Shown here: positions 1 through 11,300 of the stretch, piece by piece
Layout of the letters: the number at the start of each line of letters is the position of its first letter
Position numbering within the stretch: position 1 is the stretch's first letter
DNA from: Neelides folsomi
Lineage: Eukaryota; Arthropoda; Collembola; Neelipleona; Neelidae
Length of the DNA: 64,000 bases
Reading direction: 5' to 3'
Assembly (NCBI GenBank): GCA_034687125.1
Contig: JAQGBZ010000140.1
Span: 1 to 64,000 of the forward strand
Notes under the pieces: model-generated
Database searches by the model: none
Seen by the model: only the letters and a program-made list of their open reading frames with translations
Told to the model about the DNA's origin: nothing
Translations under genes and position numbers: made by a program

Positions 1-198
1 TTATTAAATTTGTTGAATCCAGGGGACCTTTATATAATATTAAAAGATTTATGAAAAAAGATTTTGTTTTCATAAAAATATTTGTAATTGAATTGATGCA
101 CTAACCTTTTTGGTTCCGACTGTATTATTATAATATTAATTATAATTAATTGTAATTGTTATAATATTTGTCTTAAATAATAATCTCATTGTTTGTAG

Positions 199-478
199 GT
201 TTCCTCGTGGGAGAGGTTACAATGAAGGAAGATGGCCAGAATCTCGAGGGTATGGAGCTCAAGGGTCAAATTCACATACTCCAATGAATTTTGGGAATGA
301 TGAAGCTTTTCGTAATGGAAATCGTTCTAATGGAAGCAACGGACCAAATATGAGTACTGGGAGATCGTATTCTAGAAATACTTACAGAGAAGCCCCCGCC
401 AATCCGCGAGTTGTTCCTTCAAATAATTTAATGTCACCTCAAAGGTGGAGAGATAAGCCTCGATCTTTTCCAAGGTAA
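199..478 (+). CDS. 3'-terminal coding exon of an Arg/Gly/Asn-rich, probably RNA-binding protein (partial gene)
   Basis: The exon opens after a standard acceptor (TTTGTAG at 192-198). The first base completes a codon begun in an exon left of the window, so the intron is phase 2. The frame then stays open for 91 further sense codons to TAA at 476-478. The peptide is low complexity: an RGRG-type start (FPRGRGY), many Asn, Gly, Ser and Arg residues, scattered Tyr/Phe, and a basic end (RWRDKPRSFPR). Such tails are typical of RNA-binding or ribonucleoprotein-granule proteins, where they act as disordered RGG-like contacts. No folded domain is visible here, so I cannot name the family. The gene's other exons lie outside the window. 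Confidence 0.72.
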
Positions 479-994
479 ACTTTATGAATCCCAATTGCCA
501 AACCATTGCACAGCGATTCAAGTCATTTAAGTAATACATTTACCTACTCATTGTATTTTGACTTGCTATTACTTGTGTGACGAGGGAGTTTGAGCCTAGT
601 TAACGAAACTGATATTATGCTTAAAAGTGCAATTGATTACCTATCATATTATGTATAATAAATATTCGAATTTTATTGTACATTTAGGTATTAAACTTGC
701 GATTAATTGTCCTATACCTAATTACAGATAATTTTTAATGTGTCGTTTTGTAATTTAATACTAATTTGTTTAATATGGTGGTAATATTGTTTGTAAATTC
801 ATAAATTTGTCTACCTACATGTGTATCATGAATATTTAAAGAAATAAGGTACCTATTATGTAATATATTAATATTAATCACATTATTAAAAAATATCCCT
901 AAATAAAGTACTTAAGCCTCAATACTCTAGAAACCACATTTTATTGATCCTTCAATCACATGTGTCCACCAAAATTAAATTATTAAAAATATTT
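479..994 (+). other. 3' UTR and end of the first gene
   Basis: AT-rich sequence after the stop codon with no open frame of note. A canonical AATAAA lies at 902-907, about 425 nt after the stop, and is the best candidate poly(A) signal. Beyond it I see only intergenic sequence. Confidence 0.5.
902..907 (+). terminator. Candidate poly(A) signal AATAAA
   Basis: Canonical hexamer in the AT-rich 3' flank of the exon ending at 478. It is on the gene strand and is the first perfect hexamer after the stop. Confidence 0.45.
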
Positions 995-1215
995 AAAAAT
1001 GCCCAATCGGGGCAAGGATTGGTTTAGTAACCAAATGTATTAAATTAGCAAAAGCCCCTATCAGAGCACTTATTTAATATTTTCAATAATTACCTATACA
1101 ACTATGAGTCCTTGGACACGTGAAATGAAGTAGACAATAATTAAAAGTCCAAAAATTGACCCAAATTGTTAATTATCGTTAATATCTTTTAAACAAAGTG
1201 TTTAATCAAAATTTC

Positions 1216-1708
1216 ACAAAGCTGGAGAGCTATAAAAGGTAATTTCCGATTGAAATATGTACCCTGTTTCCCTGCTGATAATCCGCGGATTATCTAGTAA
1301 ATGTGAGGGTCTAGCTGCGGATTATCAATGGGGGCGGATTATGCAATGTTAAAAAATGAATTTAATTTTTTAAAGAATTTTAAATATATAATTTTAAAGA
1401 TTTCTTAAGGTTTTCCAGGCGTTCTTTGATTGATTTTAGCATTGGTATTAAAAGTCATTTGAGGTGCGGATTATCGGCGGGGGCGGATAATCTAATGTTT
1501 TTATTTTGGGAAATAAATCTGCGGATTATCAGTGAGGGCGGATTATCGGCGAGGGCGAAGTATCAGCGGGCAAACAGGGTATATAAAGTGTATATGGTAA
1601 ATGTACTAAATTCCTAGGTGTAGGAGCTACAAGATTTGAAAATCGTCAAACTCAGGGACGATTTTTAAAGCGTTAAAGAACTTTTGAAAAAATTGACAAA
1701 GCTGGAGA
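1216..1708. repeat. Diverged direct repeat around the 13-nt ACAAAGCTGGAGA, flanking the MITE
   Basis: The 13-mer ACAAAGCTGGAGA occurs at 1216-1228 and 1696-1708, each after a loosely similar A/T-rich run containing TTTAAA. The MITE at 1262-1579 lies between the two copies. They may be parts of an older repeat into which the MITE inserted, or a local duplication. Only the 13-mer match is exact. Confidence 0.35.
1262..1579. mobile_element. Non-autonomous pogo/Tigger-like DNA transposon (MITE), 318 bp
   Basis: The left end reads CCCTGTTTCCCTGCTGATAA and the right end, reverse-complemented, reads CCCTGTTTGCCCGCTGATAC. About 25 bp of terminal inverted repeat pair with four mismatches. TA lies on both sides (1260-1261 and 1580-1581), the target duplication of the Tc1/mariner/pogo group. 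Inside, GATAATCC or its complement GGATTATC recurs at 1277, 1287, 1319, 1468, 1523 and 1540, with variants at 1337 and 1485, often followed by GGCG/AGGGCG. Repeated subterminal ATTATCCGC-type motifs are usual in pogo/Tigger ends, where a CENP-B-like transposase binds. There is no transposase frame, so the copy is non-autonomous. The family assignment is by TIR style only. Confidence 0.78.
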
Positions 1709-3494
1709 ATTCAATCATCCAAATCTGAACAAATAATGTATTTGAAGTTTTTGAAAATATTGAGCCCTAGACTTATTATAGGAGCTAGACTTAATTACCT
1801 TTGTGGATATTGATCGTTAAGAATTTACAAATTACGTCAATGAATTATGAATTTTATATTTATTGATTATGTTAGATTGCCTTCGGGCATTTTGCAACAA
1901 TTTATTTTCAAAACAATCGACATTTTCACGAGTCGAGTTTAAAGATGCAAGAAAGATGAAAAATGGTAAATGTATTTGATAAATTATTGTTTGCATATTG
2001 CATAAAGTTTCCATTCGATGTCTTTAGGTATAAAAACACTGACCTTCTCACTTGAAAATCAGCACCAGACTCTTTTTTATAGGTCTGTGTATTAAAAAAT
2101 GCACCTTACTTTATTACCATCAATTTATATTACGCAGAGGAGGATTAAATATCAAGTATTTATTTGGATTGCTTTTCAAACTCTCCTATTTAATATAATA
2201 GACAATGAGTTTATTTCTTTACAACTTTCTACTTATAACAATGAGTAATTTTATTATTTATATAACTTGTGCACAAGACAAGGTCTACATTAAGTTTTTG
2301 TTTTTGGTTACTCATTTTAGTTAATGGAGAGTTGACTTAAAATATTGCAACATAGCATTCCTGATACAGTTCGACTTTGTGTATGATGAACAAATGATAT
2401 ATATTTAAAAATACATTATATCACATCCATATATATGCCAAAGTAAATAATATAAGTAGTAAATAAAGTATAAACTTTAAGATTGTGGAAAATAGTAGCA
2501 AGTATCCAGAAATTGTAATCGATCAAACCATTAAGTTGAATCTAGTCAAATATAAAAATTTGCGTATTATCTGCCCTATCCAGACCTCTGTGGAGTCTAA
2601 AGTATCAGTCTGGTGGTGTTGGTTGGGAGCATGGTGGATGGTGACGAAGCTGCATATTACATACTCTCTCAATAAAACACGCATTACACCTCGATTGGGT
2701 CTGGCGTTTGCATCTTGGGATCTGACTCGACAGGTTAGTTCAGGTACAATATGTTCACTTTTCTTTTTTAATTAATCACGATTTATTTACATTGTATCAT
2801 TCTCGATTTGTATTATTAGGAGTATCTTATATCACTCATTTCAAGTTTGTTGAATTTATTTGTACTCAAGTACCAAACTTTTAAGTGTATTGGTACTCAA
2901 GATAAATTGATAAATAGAATGTTTTAGAACAACCTTTGAAGATATTTCAAAATCAGTCATCGGAATAATCTTTTGATTTTATGGTATTTATTAGTCAATA
3001 TTTATCAACTAAAGGGCCATTGTATTTGGAAGTGTTGAAACTGTGAGCGAGAGTTACAGCATATGAGAAGTGTTATACGTAAATCCCATATTTTTATAGT
3101 CGGATAAAATATATGCTAACGTCATCTAATTTTAAAGGGAGTTAGGGTTTTCCAGTTCATCATTCATTTCGATACAATATCTCCACTGCTGTAAACATTA
3201 ATTCTACTCTAAAAGCTTTCCTCTTTCTTAAGAGCTTTGTTTTAACTATATCGACGATTGACAATTGAAAGAGGTCACACTCAGAAGCCATTTTTATAGG
3301 AGTCAGCAAGTGGGGTAGTTAATTTAGCGAACTAATCACTATTTCTATCATAATAATATTTATGCTAAGAAGGATAAAATGGACTAAAAGTTGTATTTTG
3401 ATTGACCAATAAAATATTTTAATTTTTTAATAGCTAATAAATAGAAAGGAGTGATTTCTTCAGTTTCAATTTTTTGATTCTTCAACTTATCGAC
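1709..3494. other. Intergenic region and likely DAP1 promoter
   Basis: Mostly AT-rich sequence without coding signal. A GC-richer patch at about 2590-2733 is open in one frame and ends at CAG followed by GTTAGT. An acceptor-like TTTCTTCAG ends at 3463, 31 nt before the DAP1 start. These could bound a 5' UTR intron of DAP1, but nothing else supports it. The DAP1 promoter should lie somewhere in 2600-3460; I see no clear TATA box. Confidence 0.3.
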
Positions 3495-3994
3495 ATGTCA
3501 TCTCCGGAAAAGCCCTCAGAAATGCAGCAGGCCGCCGAAGCCGCAGGACATCCGCCAGCTGGTAATAATTAATTATACATTTTTTGTTCAAGATTCATCA
3601 AAAGTGTATCTCTTTCTTAATTATTATGTATGTTTAAATTGTAGTTAAAGCTGGTGGAATGAGGATTGTGCAAAACAAGACGCATCTAAAGGATAAGAAG
3701 ACTGATGCTCCTGTGCCAAAGCCAGAAGAAGATGTTCTCAAAGTGTCCACCAGGTAATTCAAAAAAGATTTCATTTTAAAGTTAAACCCTGACAAATAAT
3801 ACTTTTATCAATAACAAAAAAATATCTTTCACTCCAGCCCTCCAAAACAATCGGACATGACGTCGGGAGCTCCACAACGTGGAAATGAAGATTTCCCAGC
3901 TGATGCTGTAAAAGCATTCCATCAGAAGCCGCTTCCAACTCACGATACTCGAGGATCATCAAAGCCAACAGTTATTCACCAACCAAGAAAATAA
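3495..3994 (+). CDS. DAP1: DAP1, death-associated protein 1 homologue (complete, 3 exons)
   Basis: Exons 3495-3561, 3645-3753 and 3838-3994 join in frame to 110 residues plus TAA; human DAP1 has 102. The junction of exons 1 and 2 recreates the family signature AGHPPAVKAGGMRIVQ. The C-terminal half keeps the DFP motif (NEDFPADA), a HQKP motif and the conserved end IHQPRK. DAP1 is a small, proline-rich, disordered cytoplasmic protein known in mammals as a negative regulator of autophagy and an mTOR substrate. The N-terminal SSPE and the internal TSPPK match the positions of the mammalian Ser3 and Ser51 Ser-Pro sites. The ATG is the only sensible start and gives the typical MSSP opening. Introns are 83 and 84 nt, in sharp contrast with the giant gene downstream. 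Confidence 0.95.
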
Positions 3995-5270
3995 ATAATG
4001 ATGGAGCCGCTCTAACCTTTTCGTAAATTGTCAAATGTCACTAAAATATAAACACTAAACAATAATAGGTTGATAACGAAATTTAATACAGATTGGTCAT
4101 TTTAAATATAAAATTGAAAAAAAAACAATATTGTATATTTTTTGTTTGAACAATGCAGAATATACTAATCGTAAATACTATAAAATATGTATATTATATA
4201 TTAAAGGTGCTATTGATTGAGTTAGATAAGCTAAAAAGTATAAAAAATTTCTATTTGTTAAACTATAAATATTCTTTAAATTGTATTTAGTGTAATTTGA
4301 TGTTCAATTTGTATTTCAATAAATTTTCCATTATATGTTTAACTTTTAAGTCTATGAAATAAAAACAATTGGTAACTAGTATTTCAGCTAATAATTCCAC
4401 TAACTATATACAAAAATTGTTAATTTTAAACCACACGGTTGTAAATTTCTTACTTTTATCTTCTAATTTTATTATGTTTATTATTAAATTAAAAGTCATC
4501 AATAAATTGGGTTCTCATTCGGAAATTTCTAAATTATAATTCAATTAACAGTCACATCTCACAAATTCACATAGGTATTGTCATCCTCATAAACTCGTAA
4601 ATGTAAGTCTCATAACGTCATAAGTGTCATTGTCATTATGACATTGTAATATATTGGAATCCTAATGCGTAAATTCAATTTTTTCTGAGATTTTGAATAA
4701 AAGCAAGCTAAAGTATGAGAAAATGCGCGGTAAGGTAAAAGCATGCTCCTTTGACTTCCCTATGTTATTTTTAAAACTGTAAGGTGTTTTAGATGGGAAT
4801 ATTTGCACAAAGAAGTAAGGAGGAAATAATAGGAGATATGAGATAGATCTTGGACAAGTTTTAATTGGAAATTGGAATCGTTATAAAATTAATCAGATAC
4901 TTTTGCATCACCAGTTACATCACCCATAAGCCTATTAAATATTGTTTTTGTATGAAACTATAATTGATTCTTAATGAACAAATCACAAAACTGCTTACTG
5001 TTTAGTATATTTGGTAAGCTCCTATTTTAAATAATAATAAAATCTTACTTTATTAATAATTAATATCGATCAATAATGATCAATAATAAGATAATTTTTT
5101 GATTTTGCCTAATATTAATTTTCGTATTATCTTTGTATTATTTATATAATATTGAGATCAGCCGGTTAACACGTGGAATCTTTTATCACGCCTAAATTCA
5201 ATTACAAAATTCGTCTCATGTTAATCGTTTAATTTTTAATTAAAGATCTTGCTGTCTTTATTGGAAATTG
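3995..5270. other. DAP1 3' UTR and intergenic spacer
   Basis: Very AT-rich. AATAAA at 4318-4323, about 325 nt after the DAP1 stop, is the best poly(A) signal. The remaining ~900 bp to the ATG at 5271 shows no coding frame and should hold the promoter of the downstream exon pair. No TATA box stands out. Confidence 0.45.
4318..4323 (+). terminator. Candidate DAP1 poly(A) signal AATAAA
   Basis: First canonical AATAAA on the gene strand after the DAP1 stop, in an AT-rich 3' flank. Confidence 0.5.
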
Positions 5271-5323
5271 ATGCGAAGTATTTTTACATCGAGATACAAT
5301 CATTTTCTTCATTTGACAAAAAT
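5271..5323 (+). CDS. RPUSD2: Candidate first exon of RPUSD2: mitochondrial-leader-like
   Basis: ATG followed by 17 codons plus two bases to a strong donor (AAAAT then GTAAGT). The peptide [17 protein letters not shown] has Arg and Lys, no acidic residue, and mixed hydrophobic/hydroxylated spacing, as in mitochondrial presequences. The phase fits the exon at 5493 exactly, giving Ile18 across the 169-nt intron. Assignment to RPUSD2 is inference: it is the next recognised downstream gene on this strand, and human RPUSD2 also starts with a basic leader. A separate unrecognised gene remains possible. Confidence 0.5.
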
Positions 5324-8300
5324 GTAAGTGGCACCATTTTAAAAAATACCCATTTTATCATGAGAATTACATAGTATGAAATTCTTTAATTACATAATAT
5401 GTGAGTTTTTTATGTAATTATTTGTTGCATTTTTGAATATCTTATTTATTAGTTTATTATGCCTCTATTCTAAATAGGTCTGTTTCTTCTAGACCTACCC
5501 CACTTTCAAATATAATCGACAATCTTAAGATGATGAAACTGGAGCAAATAAGCGTGGTGAACACCAGCGGAATTGAATTTAAAAAAGAATTCGAATCATC
5601 TCACACCCAAACAGATATTCGAAATGACATTCTTATATTACAAGTAAGTACTCACTTACTTTCAATAATTATTTAAAGTTCTTTGCAATGGCAAATACAT
5701 AACTACCTACTCACATTACATAAATAGAATACTTATCTGTATATACTGGGTATATAACAATTAGGTAATATAAAATTCAAAGTAGCATATCCTACATTGT
5801 TTAATGTATGTTGAATATGTTGTAAGTACATTCCCTATTTAGAGTATAATAAATAAATACAATAAATATTTAGGTATTACATTTATGTATGAAATGGCGA
5901 AAAGGACAGGACAATATTCAGATATCTTCAGCTTTCACTTTCCTATTGCTCTACTGATTTATTAGGGCACAAATTCAATGAGGACACAATTTTTTCCGTC
6001 CAATTATTACTTGTTTTTGTTACATTTTCTTTAAAATCAATTTCGGCTGTGGTTCATTTACGAAAATTATCCGATATGATTATAATATGTGTATGTAGAG
6101 TATACCCAGAAGGAGTTCCTGAGATTGTAGCCCTTGTGGCTTTGAAACGTGAGACCAAATAGAATTGTTTTTTATCAGATTCACTCCTCTTATCACATTA
6201 AAAGTTGATGAGGTTAAGAAGTGAAATATAGATAACGGTATTGTAAATAGAAAAGTAGGTTCCTCCGAGAACAATTCGTCATTTCTTTTCTACGCTTCAT
6301 CTTTTTTCCCTTTCGTATCTTTTCTTTTTGTTCGTGCCCTTCCCAACGTCCCTCCTCATAGGTAAATAATGAGGAGAGAGGGAAGGGAAGATAATGGGAC
6401 TGTGAATGATGATAAAGGTTTCCAGTATTATTATAATGGATATGTCGCTCTTAATTCTCCCTCTCACTCCTTCGGTGAGGATAGGAGTGGTGGAAAGGGA
6501 GATGGGAGAAAAGGTGGTTAAGCCTTTGGTTCTTTCTCTCAAATTTCCTCCTTCCCTCCGACCTGTCTCGATAGATAAATAGGATCATGGGATGGAGAAA
6601 GGCGGTCCATTAAAGGACTAACCTCGAAACGAGGTTTTCATGATGGTGGCTTCAATTCCTTCATTCTCATCAGGTCTTTAGCCCTCATCGCTCCCTTTTC
6701 GGAAGTGGCCAGAGACGTTATTCATTTCCTTGAATAATCCTTTTAATTTTACGTCTCCATTCTTCTTGGGAAATTCCTTTCCTTTTCAAACTTCTCGCTG
6801 AGATTCTGCAATATTTCGCCCAATTCTTCTTTCCTTAACTATGTGGGATTATTTTTGAGAGCATTATTAAAGTTAAACCTTTGAGAGAACTCTTCTGTAT
6901 TATGTGCTATTAAAGGTATTAAAGTTAATTATAAATCATACGGATTTTTAAATAGTAAAAATGCGTTTTTGTTATTTTTGCTTATTTATTTACATACTTA
7001 TCATTTAAGTATGTAATTTATCTTTAATGGTTGATAAAAATGTTTTGTTGTTTTTAAGTTTAAGTTTTTGACATGTTTTAAAATGCGTGGTTGGGCAGCG
7101 AGAGACGAGAGCGGGACAGTAATTGTTTTAAGTATCTTGAGCTTCAGCGATTAGAGATGCCATCCATACATTTACTTACCATAGGGCTCATAGTACTTAT
7201 CCTAAATTTCAAGTAACAGTAATTCTCATGGGGCGTGGATGTGTTATTTATTTGCGTGTTCCATTTTGAGAGAAATATGTGGCTTCGTACATGCTGTACA
7301 TTTTGCGGACCATAGAATGGAAGTGTGTGATGTGTGGGGACTCATTTTTCACAACAAAGCTCGTAAAGTTGTGAGGTTGGTAATTAGAGGTTTGCCACCG
7401 TCACCATCGTCTCGCTCCACGACTGACAATCCTTTAGTTTTTCTCTAATCTTTAATACGTCAACGATATATTAAATGACCCCATATAAGATTATTTTTTA
7501 CAAATCTTCATGCAAATCATTATTTTTCATTGCCGTAAAGAATTTTTTTAAAATTAATTGTCAATTAAGTTTTTGGGTTTATGCATTTTGTTCATGTTTA
7601 CACGATGAATAAAAGGGTTTCTGAGATGATATAAATCCTAATTAGAAAGTTTCGGGATGAAATTAAAGATTGGATTGTAAACAGAAGATTGGAACAACGA
7701 CACGAGTTAATTCTTGTGGTGAGCATGCAATTGGAGGAAGCTTTGAAGCCTACATAATGATTTCTTTGTTAATATTTGACAACTCGTTTCCAATTTGTTT
7801 ACATGGGTGAAGTGGAAATCATTGTCTGAGGATATTCCTCACACTTCAACCGTTGAAAGATGAATGAAAGTTGAACGAGGAGCATTTGAGTTTTGCATGT
7901 CGTCGGACATGGAGTTGACATGTAATTATTGTGTTTGAATTCGGTTAAATGAGATTTCAAAGTAATTGAATTTTGATTAACTTTTCGCCCTATCACAGGT
8001 GAATAATGCTCGCAATTGAGGAGATGAATTATTAAAACTGTTGTTCAATTGTCCAAGGAGAAATGATTCTTAATGTGTATTTTGTTCATAATGGTCCACA
8101 CTTAATTATTTTAATGGATTATTGTTGAATTGTTGACTGTGAAATAGGGAAAACATTCACGGTCGAGAAGATAATTCGGCTCGTAAGACAAAGGGGCTCA
8201 ATTCACAATTTCGTAATATTTTCATTTCATTTGGGAACATACATGCGACCAAGTTGACTCGCGGACATTTATATTTATAATGGATATTTTCAAAATAAAT

Positions 8301-11300
8301 ATTCATATACTGCTAAAGGTATTTATACTTAATCATAATACCTAATGCTTCTTGTAGGGATGTGCGAATGTATTTCTGATAGTGCTTTCTCCCATTTCTT
8401 CTTTTGAGTGTTTCTCTGTTTTAAATGGATAAACTGTAAAGTAGATTAGTTTTGGGCTCAAGTTAAAACCTCTAGCCTCTTGGCGACGAATCTCATCACT
8501 TCCCTGCATCCCAGTAGATTAGAGAGAATTTCCAATGGGACCATCTTCTTTAATATTAAAACATTAGAAATTCGTTGGGTCTCGAAGAGATAATGAAGGT
8601 TTTGCTACTCATTATTATCACTTCTATTGTCTCTTCTGGTCTTTTCATTCCTTTCATCTCAATTCATTAAATGTTGGAATTTGCCAGGCTTTAATAATTT
8701 GTTTCAACAATTTGCTTTGTGAGAAAAATGTGGATATAAAATGATGAAATTAAAGTTCTTTTAATATGAAATAAAAGTCTAATACACTATCTCTTATTGC
8801 TGTTGTATCATTAGGTAAATGTTTATGTATTTAAGTTCGTTCTTTGGTGCCTATTCTATTTAAATTCTACCTGCCTAAGCTGTTTTTATTTTTCTATGTT
8901 AATGCCATTTTCAACACTATTTTGAAAGTACCTAATACTAATAGTACTTTTGATTGTTACTTGCAAACTATTTGTATTGAATGGTATACTATTATACGGT
9001 ACATATATTATTTAGATTTAGTATTTTATCCATGTACGTATTAGTAATTTGATAATTTCTTATAGGTCAATTAATATTGGGAAATTCAATTCTAGAAAAG
9101 AAAAAGAAAAGGTTCGCTTATTTTTTCCCAACTTTCACTTAAAGTTTATTAAGATAACTTGAGATTCCTCTTGGGAAAAACGAGATTTGAAGTGGTTAAC
9201 CAATACACAAGGGATTTTCGGAGAATTTTCTTCCAACTATCAGTACATTAGACTATGGCCTTGGGTTGGAAAAGTTGAAAAATAGGGCTTTATATTTTTC
9301 TAATAAGTTAATCTTTCTGCGTATTACTTCCGAGGAACATCAAACGATGCCACAATTAACTCGGCAATTTGAAATTGAGAAAAAGCAAAAAAAGCAAATT
9401 GACTCTCTCGCTTGAATGAAGAATGCATGGAGAGGGCGAGGAAAGTTTTAGTTGAGAATTGAGTTTAGACGAAGAGACGGAGTGGGAATTTAGTCTGGGA
9501 ACTGGGATGTTTGCTGAGTGATGTAAAGTTCATTTGGCAAGCTCTTTGTCTCCTCTGGATGTGTTTGGAATGTCGGGGAAATCTTTGTCTATTTGTTCCA
9601 TTCTTTTCTTCCCAAGTGGAGGCCCAAAGATGGGTCAATCGAATTACAAATCCTTGTTTAAAACTTCCCATGGATCCGGAACGGCCATCTGGGAACGGCA
9701 TGAGTATAAATACACATTAAAGGTATTAGTTTCATCTAAGGAAGTTGATCAGACTATGGCTTTTATAGTAATTAAACTACTTTCTACTCCCATTAACATG
9801 GAAAAGGGATATTATGGAAATTAATCGGAAACTTTGATAGTCAGAATGTTATTACTTGAACTAAGTTTGAGAAAACATTTTATAATATCGGTGAATGAAA
9901 TTGACGTTCCTGGCTCGTCTCCTGGTTCAGAAAGGACCTCCGAGCTGTTGAGGAATTAAAAAATGGAATATAGTTTTCTAATGCCATGTTAGTGTTGGCG
10001 GCTGAGACCAAAGTTTTCTCTGTCTTTGTCTGGGCAGATGAGGCATCAGGCGGGGGCTGTATGAGAGTGAGGTGCAGTTGCAGCTCTCACTCACCTAGCC
10101 GAATGAGCAGCTCTCTGATCCTGAGCCGAGGAGTTGCTCTTGCCGTCTGGCCTTAGCTCTTTAGTGAGGCAGTAGGGGCGGCGAAGTAGGAGGCTTGCTC
10201 CTCAACACTGCATGTTGTCCATGGTAAAAATATGAGGAGCGGAGGTTCCTCATCCTCAGTTCCATTCTCATTCTCGACACTGGCGGACCTCTCCCTCCAC
10301 ACGTTCCCTTTAAACGCGAGTCTCCGTACGGCTGACAGTGTGTGATCATCCAAGAGAACAATTCTTTTTCATCTTCAAAGACTAATTGCTCTTCACTTTT
10401 TATTTGCCTAACTAATAAATTCCCGTAATTAAACTTCCTGAGGTTTTTTGAGTCTCAAGTGGTGGTCTTGAGCTGAGAGTCGGCCGCCAGAGAGAAAAGA
10501 AACGGAGTTCTTCAAAGGAAATTCAATTTGTAGTGGGGAGATAATAAAACCAAAAGTTTTCTCTTAATTACCACCGCTCTAAAGAGTGGAGTAGAATAAG
10601 AGCCCCTTGTAAAACTCTACTTTTCTTCATTAACCAAAGTGGGATACAGCTCGGCCGGTTTGGACATTAAAAAATATTAAAATTTGAATTGATTGAGAAG
10701 GCTCTTTATCAACTTTAAAAAAATTCAACCGAAATTTTAAAAAATCTCCTCGTCTTCCCTTTACTCTTGTGAACCACTGTGATATCGGACTGAGGGCCGA
10801 GAGTGGAGATTTTGACTTTATTGTGGCATGTTGGGCGGAGGAACCTGACAGTGAGTTCTTATGTGGAATAACAACAGGGGCAGAGCCTTTCGACTTCTCC
10901 GGTGACAGACCTGTTCCGAGTTATTGGTTTGATTTCACTTCACTCGTCGACGAGCCCATCCATTAAACACTCACCGACAAGGTCTTTGAGTTTCGACTCC
11001 CCCTACGCGATTGGAGAGGGATCCCCAATGAATTAATTCCAAGAGAGTAATTTTTACCAGGGGATCTATATACAGTTTCGCCTTTCCATTCTCTCTCTCT
11101 CCCATTCGAGCCGACTGACTTTTGAAATTTGAATCCAATCCAAATTCCAGAGCAGACAATTCGGTTTCCTCTGAACCGAGGCTGAAGTCGGGAGGTTCCA
11201 TCGGGCGAAACTCCTCCGGGTAGAACCCACTGCCTCATTCCCATTAGGATGAGGATAAGAAAAAGCGGATCAGCCAAAAGATCTTCTATATACTCTCATC

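Noticed and set aside
2485-2775. Possible coding exon with CAG/GTTAGT donor
   Set aside because: The peptide shows no family, no ATG start is evident in that frame, and only a weak partner acceptor lies before DAP1. Kept only as a possible 5' UTR exon.
6290-6550. 81-codon minus-strand ORF
   Set aside because: Arises from a purine/pyrimidine-biased stretch and has a low-complexity Ile/Ser/Lys composition.
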